NCBI GenBank assembly: GCA_903905455.1
Contig: CAIVGN010000021.1
Coordinates: 1 to 62,780 of the forward strand
DNA length: 62,780 nucleotides
Source: an uncultured Archangium sp.
GTDB lineage: Bacteria > Myxococcota > Myxococcia > Myxococcales > Myxococcaceae
Direction: 5' to 3'
Of the stretch, positions 1 to 10,156 are shown piece by piece. Under the pieces are notes generated by a model that did no database searches, was not told the DNA's origin, and saw nothing but the letters and a program-made list of their open reading frames with translations. The translations under genes were made by a program, and so were the position numbers. Position 1 is the stretch's first letter; each line of letters starts with the position of its first letter.

Positions 1-266
1 CCGCCTCCGCTTCGCTCCGGCGGGACGACCGACCACAACTGGACGACTACGACTGGTAGAACGACACATGCGAGACGACTCCATCGCCCTCGACAGTAAA
101 TTTCACCGGGGTCGCTGTCTCACTCACGTTGTCAGAGAGGGCAGCGGCATCAGTTGCTGGCGTCTGCGCGGATGGCGACCGACGGAGCCCGCCTCAAGTT
201 ACTCATCATCGTGACGCCGCTCGCGGTGCCGTGAGAGTCTGACCCGGGTTGCCGGAAGGGGGCGTG
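1..266. other. Left edge without a confident gene
   Basis: I see no complete gene here. On the minus strand an open stretch of about 45 codons ends with a stop at 47-49. Its last residues (...VSETATPVKFTVEGDG...) look protein-like, but it has no usable start because the frame is closed by a stop near 195. It could be the degraded C-terminus of a secreted protein, or chance. The last bases hold the leader of the kelch-type lipoprotein gene. Confidence 0.3.
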
Positions 267-2318
267 ATGAGGGTCCTGGTCGGATTGCTGTTGAGTGGGT
301 TGATTGGATGCACCTGTTCCCCGCCGACTACGCCTGACGGGGGCGGCAGCGATGCAGCAACAAGCGACGGCGGCTCGATTGATGCGGGCGTCGCTGATGC
401 GGGCGTCGCTGATGCGGGCGTCGCTGATGCGGGCGTCGCTGATGCGGGTGTCGCTGATGCGGGCGTCGCTGGTGCGGGCGTCGCTGATGCGGGCGTCGCT
501 GATGCGGGCGTCGCTGATGCGGGCGCCATTGATGCGGGCGTTGCCGATGCGGGCCAGGTCGATGCCGGCGACGCGGGCTCGCCTGACGGTGGATCGGTTG
601 ACGCAGGTCCTCTCGCGCGCTGGACCACGCCGTTTCCTCCTCGTCGTGGCTCCCACGCCATGGCCTGGGACTCCCAGCGCCAGCGTGTCCTGATGTTCGG
701 TGGCGGCAACAGCAGCTTCGCCGAGGCAGAACTGTGGGAATGGGACGGCGTCAGCTGGACCGAGCGCCACCCGGCGGTCTCGCCTTCGAAACGACAGAAC
801 CACGCGATGGCGTACGACCCGGTTCGTCATCGCCTCGTGCTGTTCGGCGGTCAGCACAGAGACTTCGTGACCGTTGGTTCTCCCATCCTCTTCCTCGGAG
901 ATACCTGGGAGTTTGATGGTCTGAACTGGCTGCAGCGCTCTCCAGTGGTGTCGCCGTCCTCCCGGAGCGGTCACCAGATGGCGTACGACTCCGCTCGGCA
1001 ACGTGTCGTGCTGTTCGGCGGATCCAGCGGAGCGGAGACCTGGGAGTGGGACGGCACCAACTGGTCGCAGCGCGCGGCCTCGGGACCTCCAGCGAGGGCC
1101 TTCCATGCCATGGCATACGACAGCTCGCGAAGCCGACTGGTCCTGATGGGCGGACTCTCGGGCGGCATTGTCGGAGATACCTGGGAGTGGGACGGCACAG
1201 CCTGGCTGCAGCGCCACCCGACGACGACCCCTTCGCCCCGGTGGGGCGCGGCGATGGCCTTCGATCCCCTCCGCGCGCGAATCGTGATGTCCGGTGGAAG
1301 GGACGGAACCAGTGAACTCGGCGACACCTGGGAATGGGACGGCACGAATTGGGTCGACGAATCTGGGACAGGCGCAGGGCTCCAGTCCCGGGACCGTCAC
1401 GCCATGGCCTTCGACGAGGCGCGAGGGCGGATGGTGTTGTTTGGTGGGTACCACGAGCGCATCCCCGCGACCCTTGCCGACACGTGGGAACGCAACGGAG
1501 TCGACTGGGTCCAGCGGCTCGCCTTGCCGCTCGGCGCGGGGGCCATCGCCTTTGATCAGGCGCGGAGCCGCATCGTTCTCTTTGGCGGATTCACAGTCAC
1601 CGACGTGAACGTTGCGGAGCCCTGCAGCGACGCCACCTGGGAATGGGATGGCCAGCGTTGGGCCCAGCGATTCCCCGTGACGTCCCCTGTGGCTCGCCGT
1701 GGTTCCTCGCTCACCTACGACAGCGTTCGGCACCGAACGGTCCTCTTCGGCGGCGTCGACGCCGCGAACACGCCACTCGCCGACACGTGGGAATGGGATG
1801 GATCTGAATGGGTCCAGTCGTTCCCTGCGACTTCCCCTTCGGCGCGGCGCTCGCAGGCGGCGGCGTTCGATGAGGCCCGCGGGCGCGTCGTGCTTGTCGG
1901 CGGGTGGACCCTGTCCGATGTCTGGGAATGGGACGGCACGAACTGGCTGGCCCGGCCTGCGCCCCCCGAGCTACTCATCTCGGCGAGTTGGGACTCCGTG
2001 CGCCAGCGGACGGTCGCGACTGGAGCCAACGGGACCTGGGAGTGGGACGGTTCGACCTGGCTCGCCCGCGGCGCTTCGCCCGGTGCGCCTGGCGATCACG
2101 TTTGGGGTCTGGGCTACGACCCGATTCGGCGACGCACCGTCGCCTCGGTCTTCACGACCAGCCTGAGTCCACAGACCTGGGAATGGGACGGGAACAGCTG
2201 GGTCCGGCGTTCCGTTGCTGTCGGTGTCGCGGAGCCCAACGGCGGTTCGATGGCCTGGGACGGCGTACAGCAGCGGCTGATGATGTTCGACGTGGACACC
2301 TGGTTCTTCGAGCCGTGA
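267..2318 (+). CDS. Kelch-like beta-propeller lipoprotein
   Basis: This is a predicted outer-surface or periplasmic lipoprotein of 683 aa. The chosen ATG gives a classical lipoprotein signal: MR, a Leu/Gly/Ser core and the lipobox LIGC, with the lipidated Cys at residue 15. A low-complexity linker of Val-Ala-Asp-Ala-Gly repeats follows (about residues 39-97). The rest is about eleven repeats of some 50 residues. Each carries an A-M-A-Y/F-D...VLFGG strand pair and a W-E-W-D-G-x-x-W motif, as in kelch or galactose-oxidase-type propellers. Upstream TTG (249) and GTG (264) codons are in frame but would put extra residues before the signal peptide. It stands alone and converges with the Nap-like operon. 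The function is unknown; a binding or adhesion role is only inference. Confidence 0.85.
   Translation: MRVLVGLLLSGLIGCTCSPPTTPDGGGSDAATSDGGSIDAGVADAGVADAGVADAGVADAGVADAGVAGAGVADAGVADAGVADAGAIDAGVADAGQVDAGDAGSPDGGSVDAGPLARWTTPFPPRRGSHAMAWDSQRQRVLMFGGGNSSFAEAELWEWDGVSWTERHPAVSPSKRQNHAMAYDPVRHRLVLFGGQHRDFVTVGSPILFLGDTWEFDGLNWLQRSPVVSPSSRSGHQMAYDSARQRVVLFGGSSGAETWEWDGTNWSQRAASGPPARAFHAMAYDSSRSRLVLMGGLSGGIVGDTWEWDGTAWLQRHPTTTPSPRWGAAMAFDPLRARIVMSGGRDGTSELGDTWEWDGTNWVDESGTGAGLQSRDRHAMAFDEARGRMVLFGGYHERIPATLADTWERNGVDWVQRLALPLGAGAIAFDQARSRIVLFGGFTVTDVNVAEPCSDATWEWDGQRWAQRFPVTSPVARRGSSLTYDSVRHRTVLFGGVDAANTPLADTWEWDGSEWVQSFPATSPSARRSQAAAFDEARGRVVLVGGWTLSDVWEWDGTNWLARPAPPELLISASWDSVRQRTVATGANGTWEWDGSTWLARGASPGAPGDHVWGLGYDPIRRRTVASVFTTSLSPQTWEWDGNSWVRRSVAVGVAEPNGGSMAWDGVQQRLMMFDVDTWFFEP
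381..552 (+). repeat. 15-bp tandem repeat coding VADAG
   Basis: About eleven tandem copies of a 15-bp unit (GATGCGGGCGTCGCT) lie in frame inside the kelch lipoprotein and encode the flexible linker after the lipid anchor. Units are near-identical at DNA level, including codon third positions, so recent slippage or recombination is likely. The last units drift (Gly-Ala-Ile, Gln-Val). Confidence 0.95.
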
Positions 2319-2386
2319 GGTCACCGGCGCGAGGGCGCCTCGGCGCAGCAGCGCAAAGGTTCGTTCGAGCATCGCCAGAGATATTG

Positions 2387-2415
2387 GTCACAGCACCAAT
2401 TTGATTGGTGGTGAC
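2387..2415. terminator. Hairpin between convergent genes
   Basis: Arms GTCAC-CACCAAT and ATTGGTG-GTGAC form a 12-bp stem with a 2-nt bulge and a TTG loop. It lies midway between the convergent ends of the kelch lipoprotein gene and the Nap-like operon, so it may serve as a two-way transcription stop. There is no clear U-tract. Confidence 0.5.
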
Positions 2416-2495
2416 AGCGACGGGACAATCCCACGGGGGCGTCCGACCAGCGCGAGCGCCGACCTCTGCGGGGCGCAGGTCACCCGGCTGCGTTT

Positions 2496-4631
2496 TCAGC
2501 TCCGGCGCGGCTCGAGGCGGCAGATCGCGGAACGAAACGCAGGGAAGCCGCTGATGGGGTCCCGTTGCTCCGTGGGCACCAGCCGGTTGGGGTTCGCCTG
2601 TGCCCAGCCCGCGGGCATCACCACCACCTCCGGGTGCACGTCTTCCGTCACCACCGCGCGCAGGGTGATGCGGCCCGTGGGCGAAACCACGTCGACCATT
2701 GCGCCGTGGATCACCCCGGCTTGACGGGCGGCGTCAGGGTGCACCAGCAGCTCGGGCTCTCGCAGGCGCGCGCGCACGCTGGGGCTCTGGGCGAACTGAG
2801 AATTGATGCGCGCCCGGGGGCGAGGGCCGGTCACCAGCCGCAGGGGGAACTCGGGCGAAGGCATGAGCGGAGGTGGCGCCCACACCGGCAACCCCTCGAG
2901 GCCGTGATCTTCGAGCACGGTGCTCACGAACTCCGCCTTGCCCGTGGGCGTGCCGAAATCGCTCCGGGCGTCGGCGCGGGGCTTGGGTTGCAGTGCCTCG
3001 TCCTGCATCCAGTCCACCCGGGGCACGTGCATCGCCTCGGCGAAGGTCTTCCACGGGAACCACTCACCCAGGCCACACGCGCGCGCGAGCCCGGTGAGGA
3101 TGTCGAAGTCGGGCTTCGAGCTGCCCTGCACCGGCACCAGGCTCTTCGCGGCGACCTCGGTGTCGTCGGCGTCGACGTCGGGTGACTCGGCGAAGGTGCA
3201 GGCGGGAAGGATGACATCGCTCTTCTGGGCCGAGGCGCTGAAGAACGGATCGACCGTCACCAGCAGCTCGAGCTTCTCGGCCGCGGCTTCCAGCTCCTGC
3301 GTGCCCGAGGCGGTGACCAGGGCGTTGCTGCCCCAGAGGATCAACGCGCGCACGGGGTAGGGCGTGTCGCGCAGGATGGCGTCGGCGAAGAGCTCCCCCT
3401 GCGCCTCTCGGTTGTAGCGGTCGAAGAGCGGGAACTTCTCATGGCCCACGTTCACCTCGCTCAAGCCAGGCGGCGCCGGGGACGGCGTGCGCATGCGGTA
3501 CAGCGCCGGCAGCGGCTCGTCGTGAAAGTGAGGGCCGTTGGGGGTGACCAGCGCGCGCGGATCGGCGGCGTCGAAGCGGCCGCAGAGCACCTCCAGCGAC
3601 GAGATGGCCCGCACCGTCTGCACCCCGTTGACGTGGTGTTCCACGCCGAGCCCCTGCCACACGCCCAGCGGGTTGCCGTCCACGAGAATGCCCGCCACGC
3701 GCTCGAGCTGCGCCTGGGGAACGGAGGTGATGGCCTCGACCCGCTCCGGTGGGTACTCGGCGGCGAGCGTGGTGAGCGCATCGAGCCCGTGCGTCTTCTC
3801 CTTGAGCGCATCGCTCGGCGGCTTCTTCTGCAGCACGAGGTGAATGAGGCCCAGGGCGAGCGCGCCGTCGGTGCCGGGGCGGATTCGCAGGTGCACCGTC
3901 GCTTCCTTCGCCAGCGTGGTGCGCACCGGGTCGATGACGATGAGGTTCCCGGTCTCGGCCTTGCCGGCCACGAGGTGCGCGAAGGGCGGCGCAGTCACCG
4001 GCGGGTTCGCGCCCCACACCACGAGGTTCTTCACGCGCCGCAGCTCGGGCGAGTACTTGGTGCCCACCGTCAGCGCCTGTCCCATGCGCAGGCTCGCCTC
4101 GCACAGGCTCGAGACCGTGGCGACGTTGGGGCTACCGAAGGCGCGCGCGAAGCGATGGAGGAAGTTCACGAACGGGTGGCGCACGAAGGGCCAGCCGGTC
4201 TGCACCGCCAGCGCGCGGGCGCCGTGGGTTCGCTTCACCGCGTCGAGCTTCGTGGCGATGAAGGCGAAGGCCTCTTCCCAGCTCACTTCGTGGAAGGCGT
4301 CACCCTTGCGGATCAACGGGTGCTGCACGCGCTCGTCGCTGTGCACCAACTCGCGCAAGGCAAAGCCGTGCTCGCAGACGAAGCCGCGGGTCCTCGAGCT
4401 CAGCGCCCCCTCGACCTTCACCAGGCGCCCGTCTTCCACCACGCACTCGATGCCGCAGCGCATGAGGCAGAAGCGGCAGGTGCCCACGGTGCGCTCGGTG
4501 TGGTGCGTGCCCCGGCCCAGCAGCGCGAGGCCCGCAACGCCCAGGCCCGCGGCGCCCAGGGGGGCGGCCTTCATCAGGTCTCGTCGCGTCCACTTCTTGC
4601 GCACCACGTGGCGCAGCGGCTCGCGGCTCAT
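2496..4631 (-). CDS. TAT-exported molybdopterin oxidoreductase
   Basis: This 711-aa protein belongs to the DMSO reductase / NapA superfamily of Mo-bisMGD enzymes. A twin-arginine signal (TRRDLMK followed by a Gly/Ala/Leu core) predicts folded export to the periplasm. A [4Fe-4S] motif C-x2-C-x3-C...C follows at about residues 44-80. A later Cys in SSLCEAS sits where NapA carries its Mo-ligating Cys. A molydopterin-dinucleotide-binding C-terminus is present. The ATG at 4631 overlaps the stop of the ferredoxin gene in ATGA, implying translational coupling; an earlier in-frame start would precede the TAT motif. Its partners resemble NapG and NapH, but no NapB, NapC or NapD is visible. The substrate is therefore open: nitrate is possible, but so is another oxyanion or S/N-oxide. 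Confidence 0.85.
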   Translation of the reverse strand: MSREPLRHVVRKKWTRRDLMKAAPLGAAGLGVAGLALLGRGTHHTERTVGTCRFCLMRCGIECVVEDGRLVKVEGALSSRTRGFVCEHGFALRELVHSDERVQHPLIRKGDAFHEVSWEEAFAFIATKLDAVKRTHGARALAVQTGWPFVRHPFVNFLHRFARAFGSPNVATVSSLCEASLRMGQALTVGTKYSPELRRVKNLVVWGANPPVTAPPFAHLVAGKAETGNLIVIDPVRTTLAKEATVHLRIRPGTDGALALGLIHLVLQKKPPSDALKEKTHGLDALTTLAAEYPPERVEAITSVPQAQLERVAGILVDGNPLGVWQGLGVEHHVNGVQTVRAISSLEVLCGRFDAADPRALVTPNGPHFHDEPLPALYRMRTPSPAPPGLSEVNVGHEKFPLFDRYNREAQGELFADAILRDTPYPVRALILWGSNALVTASGTQELEAAAEKLELLVTVDPFFSASAQKSDVILPACTFAESPDVDADDTEVAAKSLVPVQGSSKPDFDILTGLARACGLGEWFPWKTFAEAMHVPRVDWMQDEALQPKPRADARSDFGTPTGKAEFVSTVLEDHGLEGLPVWAPPPLMPSPEFPLRLVTGPRPRARINSQFAQSPSVRARLREPELLVHPDAARQAGVIHGAMVDVVSPTGRITLRAVVTEDVHPEVVVMPAGWAQANPNRLVPTEQRDPISGFPAFRSAICRLEPRRS

Positions 4632-5188
4632 GGCAGGGGCTCGATGGTGATCGCCCGCGCGGTCTCGGGGCACGCCTCTTCACACAGCCCGCAGCCCACG
4701 CAGGCCTCGACGTGAAAGAGCGGCGCCTTCTGCGGGCCGACGACCTCCACCGCGCGATCCGGGTAGGGGCACACTTGGTAGCAGAGCCGGCAGATGCCGC
4801 GCCCCGTCCACGGCAGGCACGCCGCGCGGTTCAACTTCGGCACGCCCATGCGCACCTCGCGGGCGATGACCTCGGACTCGACCTTGAGCTCCACCAGCGC
4901 GTCCGTGGGGCACACCTGCGTGCACTTCATGCAGAGCACGCAGGCTCGATCGGCCATGTCCAGGAACGGCGTCGCGGTGTCGAGCGAGAGCACGGAGGGG
5001 AAACGGATGACCTTGGTGGGGCACACCTCGGCGCAGCGGAAGCACCCGATGCACGCCTGCTCGAAGGCGCCGCGGGGCAGGGCGCCGGGCGGGCGGATCT
5101 TCTTCTGCGGTTCCGCGCGCGTCTTCTTGGGCACCACCGCCAGGGCCACCGCGGCGGCGAGGGCGCCCACCAGCCCGCGCCGGTTCAC
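4628..5188 (-). CDS. NapG-like four-cluster ferredoxin
   Basis: This 186-aa electron-transfer protein has four cysteine clusters of the form C-x2-C-x2-C-x3-C-P, at about residues 44, 80, 121 and 158. That matches the four [4Fe-4S] centres of NapG-type proteins. The N-terminus NRRGLVG plus a hydrophobic stretch looks like a TAT signal. The GTG start at 5188 overlaps the upstream stop as GTGA; longer in-frame readings only add a sequence that belongs to the preceding gene. It probably passes electrons from the NapH-like membrane protein toward the molybdopterin enzyme encoded next. Confidence 0.85.
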   Translation of the reverse strand: MNRRGLVGALAAAVALAVVPKKTRAEPQKKIRPPGALPRGAFEQACIGCFRCAEVCPTKVIRFPSVLSLDTATPFLDMADRACVLCMKCTQVCPTDALVELKVESEVIAREVRMGVPKLNRAACLPWTGRGICRLCYQVCPYPDRAVEVVGPQKAPLFHVEACVGCGLCEEACPETARAITIEPLP

Positions 5189-6096
5189 GACTTGCCACCG
5201 GGGAAGACGATCTTGAACGACAGCGCCTTCGTGGGGCACGACGCGATGCACTTGCCGCAGCGCTCGCAGCCGCTGTCCAGGGCGTTGGTCATCGGCGACT
5301 GGCCCAGGTTGCAGATCACGTCGCACACCGTGCAGTCGGTGCATTTGCTCCGCTCATTGACCACGCGCACCGGCGACACGCTGCCCAGCACCGAGAACAT
5401 CGCGCCACCCGGGCACAACGAGCGGCAGAACCCGGCGCGCGAGACGAAGGTGTCGAAGACGAAGGCCGCGGCCACCAGCAATCCACCCGCGCCCAGCGAG
5501 CCGTAGAACACCGCGCGGAACGCCTCGCGCCCGATGATGGCCGGCGGGTACACCAACGGCACCAGTTGCACGCCGAGCATGCTGCCCACCAGCAACACGC
5601 CCACCAGCACCACCCGCGACGTCACCCGCGGCAGCTTCACGTCGGCCGTGGGAATACCCAGTCGCGACAAGAGCCACCGTGCCGCGTTGGCCGCCGCGAG
5701 CACTGGCAAGTAAGGGCACGCCCATCCACAGAAGAAGCGCCCGAGTGCGACTACGAGCACCACTCCGGGGAGGACAGTCCACACCAGGTTCCAGCTGAAC
5801 CCGCGAAACAGCGCCGTGGCCAGGGTCTCCAGCGGGTCGACCAGGTCGAAGAACCACACCCACACCGAGGTGGGCGCGCCGAAGAAGGGTGGGGGCGTGT
5901 CGGGGAGAAACCGGGCCAGCGTGCTCCAGCGCGAATCCGCGGCCCGCCCGGCGCCTTCGATCTCCAGCGCGTGGAGGTGCCACATGGGCAGGCCCACGGT
6001 GAGCAACACCGAGAAGCCGAGGAATAGCCTGCGCAGCGCCTGGTAGCGCTTGCCGTGCCGCAGCGTGATGTCGAACGGCTGGAGCGCGCGCTTCAC
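5185..6096 (-). CDS. NapH-like membrane ferredoxin
   Basis: This 303-aa polytopic membrane protein has about four to five hydrophobic helices. It carries the paired motifs FCGWACP and CRSLCPGG that mark the NapH/NosR/YccM group. Two ferredoxin clusters follow at the C-terminus (C-x2-C-x2-C-x3-C around residue 256 and again near 278). Family members oxidise quinol and feed periplasmic iron-sulfur proteins. It is the first gene of a three-gene overlapping operon (NapH-like, NapG-like, molybdoenzyme). The first 52 bp upstream hold no recognisable promoter. Confidence 0.85.
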   Translation of the reverse strand: MKRALQPFDITLRHGKRYQALRRLFLGFSVLLTVGLPMWHLHALEIEGAGRAADSRWSTLARFLPDTPPPFFGAPTSVWVWFFDLVDPLETLATALFRGFSWNLVWTVLPGVVLVVALGRFFCGWACPYLPVLAAANAARWLLSRLGIPTADVKLPRVTSRVVLVGVLLVGSMLGVQLVPLVYPPAIIGREAFRAVFYGSLGAGGLLVAAAFVFDTFVSRAGFCRSLCPGGAMFSVLGSVSPVRVVNERSKCTDCTVCDVICNLGQSPMTNALDSGCERCGKCIASCPTKALSFKIVFPGGKS

Positions 6097-6148
6097 CGGC
6101 GCATCATCTGCGAACGCGGTGCCAGCGCCAAAGAGACTGCACGGCCCA

Positions 6149-7195
<1,047 letters not shown>

Positions 7196-7222
7196 TCGGG
7201 TCGGTAGACGGTGCGTCTTCGC

Positions 7223-8248
7223 TCAGGCTGACGGGTAGTTGGTGGCGAAGCGGTTCTGCTCGGCGTCGTACACCTTGAGCGAGAAGCACGTCGCGATGTC
7301 TTTGGGGTTGAGCGACGTCTTGCCCGGGTTCTGCAGCTCGGGGATGCCCTGCATCGCCTCCGGCAGCCGGTAGAAGGGGATGGTCGCGTTGAGGTGGTGC
7401 ACGTGGTGGAAGCCGATGTTCGCCGTGAAGTAGTTCATGATCGGCCCCATCACCATGTAGCTCGACGAGGTGGTCGCGGCCTTCACGAAGGTCCAGTCCT
7501 GCCGCGCGGCGATCTTCGCCTCGGGGAACGTGTGCTGCGCGTAGAACAGGTAGCTGCCCGCCATCGCCGCCAGCCACATGGGGATGAGCCAGCCGAACAC
7601 CCAGATGTCGATGCGGCCGATGGACGCGAGGTAGCCCGCGGAGCCGAAGACCACGGCCAGCGCGACCAGTCCCGACCAGTGCTTCTTGGGGGCCCGGAGC
7701 ACGGGGGTCACCGACATGCCCAGGGCGAAGATGGTGAAGACGCCGAGCACGATGTTCAGCGGGCTGCGCACCAGCTTGTAGCCGAAGCGCTGCACCGGGC
7801 TCATGCCCTTCCACAGCCCCGCGGTGACGATGGGGTAGCTGCCGATGTGCGAGCCGACCATCTTCGAGGTGTTCGCGTGGTGGAAGTCGTGCGTCTCTTT
7901 CCACACGCTGGCCGGCGAGAGGATGCTCACCCCGAAGAACCAGAAGAAGAGCTCCGCCGCCTTCGACTGCCGGAGGATCGCCCCGTGCTCGAAGTCGTGG
8001 AACAGGCAGAACACGCGCACGATCGTCAGCCCCTCGACGATGGCGAAGGCCAGGCGCAGCGGCCACCAGGGCGAGAGCACCGCGCCGGCGGTCAGGCCCG
8101 CGAGCAGCAAGACGCTCGAGATCGTCGCCGCCCAGCTCTTGCCACGGTCTTCCTCGGTGAAGGCGCGCGAGGCGATGAGCAGGTCCTTTTCGGAGCGGGG
8201 ACCCGGGGTGCTGGCAGTGACGGGTGCTTCAGCCGTTGCAGTGTTCAT
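7223..8248 (-). CDS. Membrane fatty acid desaturase
   Basis: This 341-aa integral membrane di-iron enzyme has the three His boxes of the fatty acid desaturase/hydroxylase superfamily: HDFEH, HDFHH and HHVHH, each between hydrophobic spans. It would introduce a double bond or hydroxyl into a lipid acyl chain, with electrons from a separate donor. The ATG at 8248 was chosen because the 22 residues of the longer frame upstream are not membrane-protein-like. A 95-bp gap to the acyl-CoA dehydrogenase gene probably holds its promoter. The exact regiospecificity and lipid substrate cannot be read from the sequence. Confidence 0.88.
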   Translation of the reverse strand: MNTATAEAPVTASTPGPRSEKDLLIASRAFTEEDRGKSWAATISSVLLLAGLTAGAVLSPWWPLRLAFAIVEGLTIVRVFCLFHDFEHGAILRQSKAAELFFWFFGVSILSPASVWKETHDFHHANTSKMVGSHIGSYPIVTAGLWKGMSPVQRFGYKLVRSPLNIVLGVFTIFALGMSVTPVLRAPKKHWSGLVALAVVFGSAGYLASIGRIDIWVFGWLIPMWLAAMAGSYLFYAQHTFPEAKIAARQDWTFVKAATTSSSYMVMGPIMNYFTANIGFHHVHHLNATIPFYRLPEAMQGIPELQNPGKTSLNPKDIATCFSLKVYDAEQNRFATNYPSA

Positions 8249-8343
8249 GGCGCGTCGGCTGCTACCACAACCCGGCCACCGCGCCATACCCCCTGACCCG
8301 TGCAGAAACCGCACGGATTCAAGGGGCTTATGAGGCGCTCAAA

Positions 8344-10092
8344 TCACTGCACGTTGTCCCAGAGGTAACCTTCGACGTCGAGCGCGTGGTCGGCGAGCGA
8401 CTTCACGAACTCGTCGTCGTTCTCGTCGATCTTCGCGAGGTTCGCGCGCACGCGCAGCTTCACCTGGCCGGTGAGCACCTGGAGGATCTCCAGCTCCTTG
8501 GTCACCGACGCCGCGCCCTTCTCCGTCACCGCGGTCGACACCCGCGACATGGTCGAGGCGAGCACGAAGAGATCGATCATCATCTCCGCCAACCGGCTGC
8601 TGGCGAACTGCTTGCCGATGATCGCCTTGCCATGCTTGCGCAGCACGCGGTCCACGGCGATGGCGAGTTCCCCGGTGAGCTCCTCGAAGAGCGCCTGCTC
8701 CCTGGCGAGCGCCGGGTGGAGCTTGGTGAACTTGGCCTTCTCGCGCTTCACGTAGGTGGTGGAGAGCGAGGCACGGCGGCGCGCGTAGTCGGAGATGACG
8801 CCGAAGCCCTTGATGGGGTTGTCGAAGATGCCCTTGAGGGACGCGCTCAGCTCCTTCAACTGGCCGCCGACCTCGTTCATCGCGGTCAACGAGATGAACA
8901 GCCGCAGGATGTCGTTGGTGCCCTCGAAGATGCGGTTGATGCGCGCGTCACGCAGCGCCCGCTCGTAGGGGAACTCGCGCATGAACCCATTGCCGCCGGC
9001 GATCTGCAGCGCCTCGTCGATGGTGCGCCACATGGCCTCGGAGCCGAAGACCTTGGTGATGGCCGCCTCGACCGCGTACTCCTCCTGCCCGGAGTCGATG
9101 AAGTGGTTGACCATGTTCACCGCGGACTCGGCCGCGTAGCAGTCGACCACCATGTTGCCGAGCTTCTGCTTGATGAGGCCGTACTCGGCGATGGGCTTGC
9201 CGAACTGCACGCGCTCCTTGGCCTGCTTGGTGGCCAGCGCGATCATCTTCTTCATCACGCCCACCGAGCCGCCGCCCAGGCCCGTGCGGCCGGAGTTGAG
9301 GATCTTCATCGCCACCTTGAAGCCCTTGCCGACCTCGCCCAGCACGTGGCTCTTGGGGACGCGCACGTTGTCCATGATGACCGTGGTGGTGTTCGACGCG
9401 CGCAGGCCCATCTTGTCTTCGTGCGGGCCGGTGCTGACGCCTTCCATGTCGCGGGTGACGATGAAGGCGGTGATGTTGCTGCGCTCGGCCTGGCCGCCGG
9501 TCTTGGCGAACACCGTGTAGAACTGGGCGATCCCGCCGTTGGTGATCCACAGCTTGTTGCCGTTCAGGATCCAGTCGTCGCCGTCCTGAACCGCGGTGGT
9601 CTTGATGCTCGCGGCGTCGGAGCCTGCGCCGGGCTCGGTCAGACAGAAGGCGGCGATCATCTCGCCGGTCGCCAGCTTGGGACAGAACTTCGCCTTCTGC
9701 TCGTCGGTGCCGAACAAGAGCAGGCCGCGCATGCCGATCGACGAGTGGGCGCCGACGGTGACGGCCACCGAGCCGTCGTGCCGCGCCAGCTCCTGCAGGG
9801 TGCGCGAGTAGGCGGTGGTCGAGAGCCCCATGCCGCCGTGCTCTTCGCTAATCAGCAGCGAGAAGAGGCCGAACTGCTTCATCTCCTCGATGAAGGACGC
9901 GGGCATCTCGCCCTTGGCGTCCCACTCACGGAAGTCCTTCTCGTGCGGCTTGAGCAGCTGCTCGATGGAGGAGCGGATGTTCTTGAAGACCTCCTGATCG
10001 GAGTCCTTCATCTTCGGGTACGGGAGGATCTGCTCCTCTTCAATGGAACCGAAGCAGAGCTGCGACATGAAGGACGGGCGGTCGTTGGCCAT
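8344..10092 (-). CDS. Acyl-CoA dehydrogenase (VLCAD-like)
   Basis: This 582-aa flavoenzyme catalyses the first step of fatty acid beta-oxidation. The core acyl-CoA dehydrogenase fold (about residues 30-420) shows FCLTEPGAGSD, WITNGG and the catalytic Glu in IFEGTNDI. A further 160 residues form a C-terminal helical extension, as in very-long-chain dehydrogenases and ACAD9, rather than the roughly 380-aa short/medium-chain type. It is transcribed alone and divergently from a small gene, with a 64-bp shared upstream region. Confidence 0.93.
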   Translation of the reverse strand: MANDRPSFMSQLCFGSIEEEQILPYPKMKDSDQEVFKNIRSSIEQLLKPHEKDFREWDAKGEMPASFIEEMKQFGLFSLLISEEHGGMGLSTTAYSRTLQELARHDGSVAVTVGAHSSIGMRGLLLFGTDEQKAKFCPKLATGEMIAAFCLTEPGAGSDAASIKTTAVQDGDDWILNGNKLWITNGGIAQFYTVFAKTGGQAERSNITAFIVTRDMEGVSTGPHEDKMGLRASNTTTVIMDNVRVPKSHVLGEVGKGFKVAMKILNSGRTGLGGGSVGVMKKMIALATKQAKERVQFGKPIAEYGLIKQKLGNMVVDCYAAESAVNMVNHFIDSGQEEYAVEAAITKVFGSEAMWRTIDEALQIAGGNGFMREFPYERALRDARINRIFEGTNDILRLFISLTAMNEVGGQLKELSASLKGIFDNPIKGFGVISDYARRRASLSTTYVKREKAKFTKLHPALAREQALFEELTGELAIAVDRVLRKHGKAIIGKQFASSRLAEMMIDLFVLASTMSRVSTAVTEKGAASVTKELEILQVLTGQVKLRVRANLAKIDENDDEFVKSLADHALDVEGYLWDNVQ

Positions 10093-10156
10093 GGCGCGCG
10101 GAAGGTAACGCAGTGCGACAAGGCACGCACGGCCAACGCGCTAGGGTTGGTGCGGG

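Noticed and set aside
381-552. Regular repeats that could suggest a CRISPR array
   Set aside because: The 15-bp units are contiguous with no spacers and are in frame in a lipoprotein linker.
10142-10156. 15-bp sequence TAGGGTTGGTGCGGG shared with 45120-45134
   Set aside because: One or two such exact matches are expected by chance in a GC-rich window of this size, and the two contexts are unrelated.
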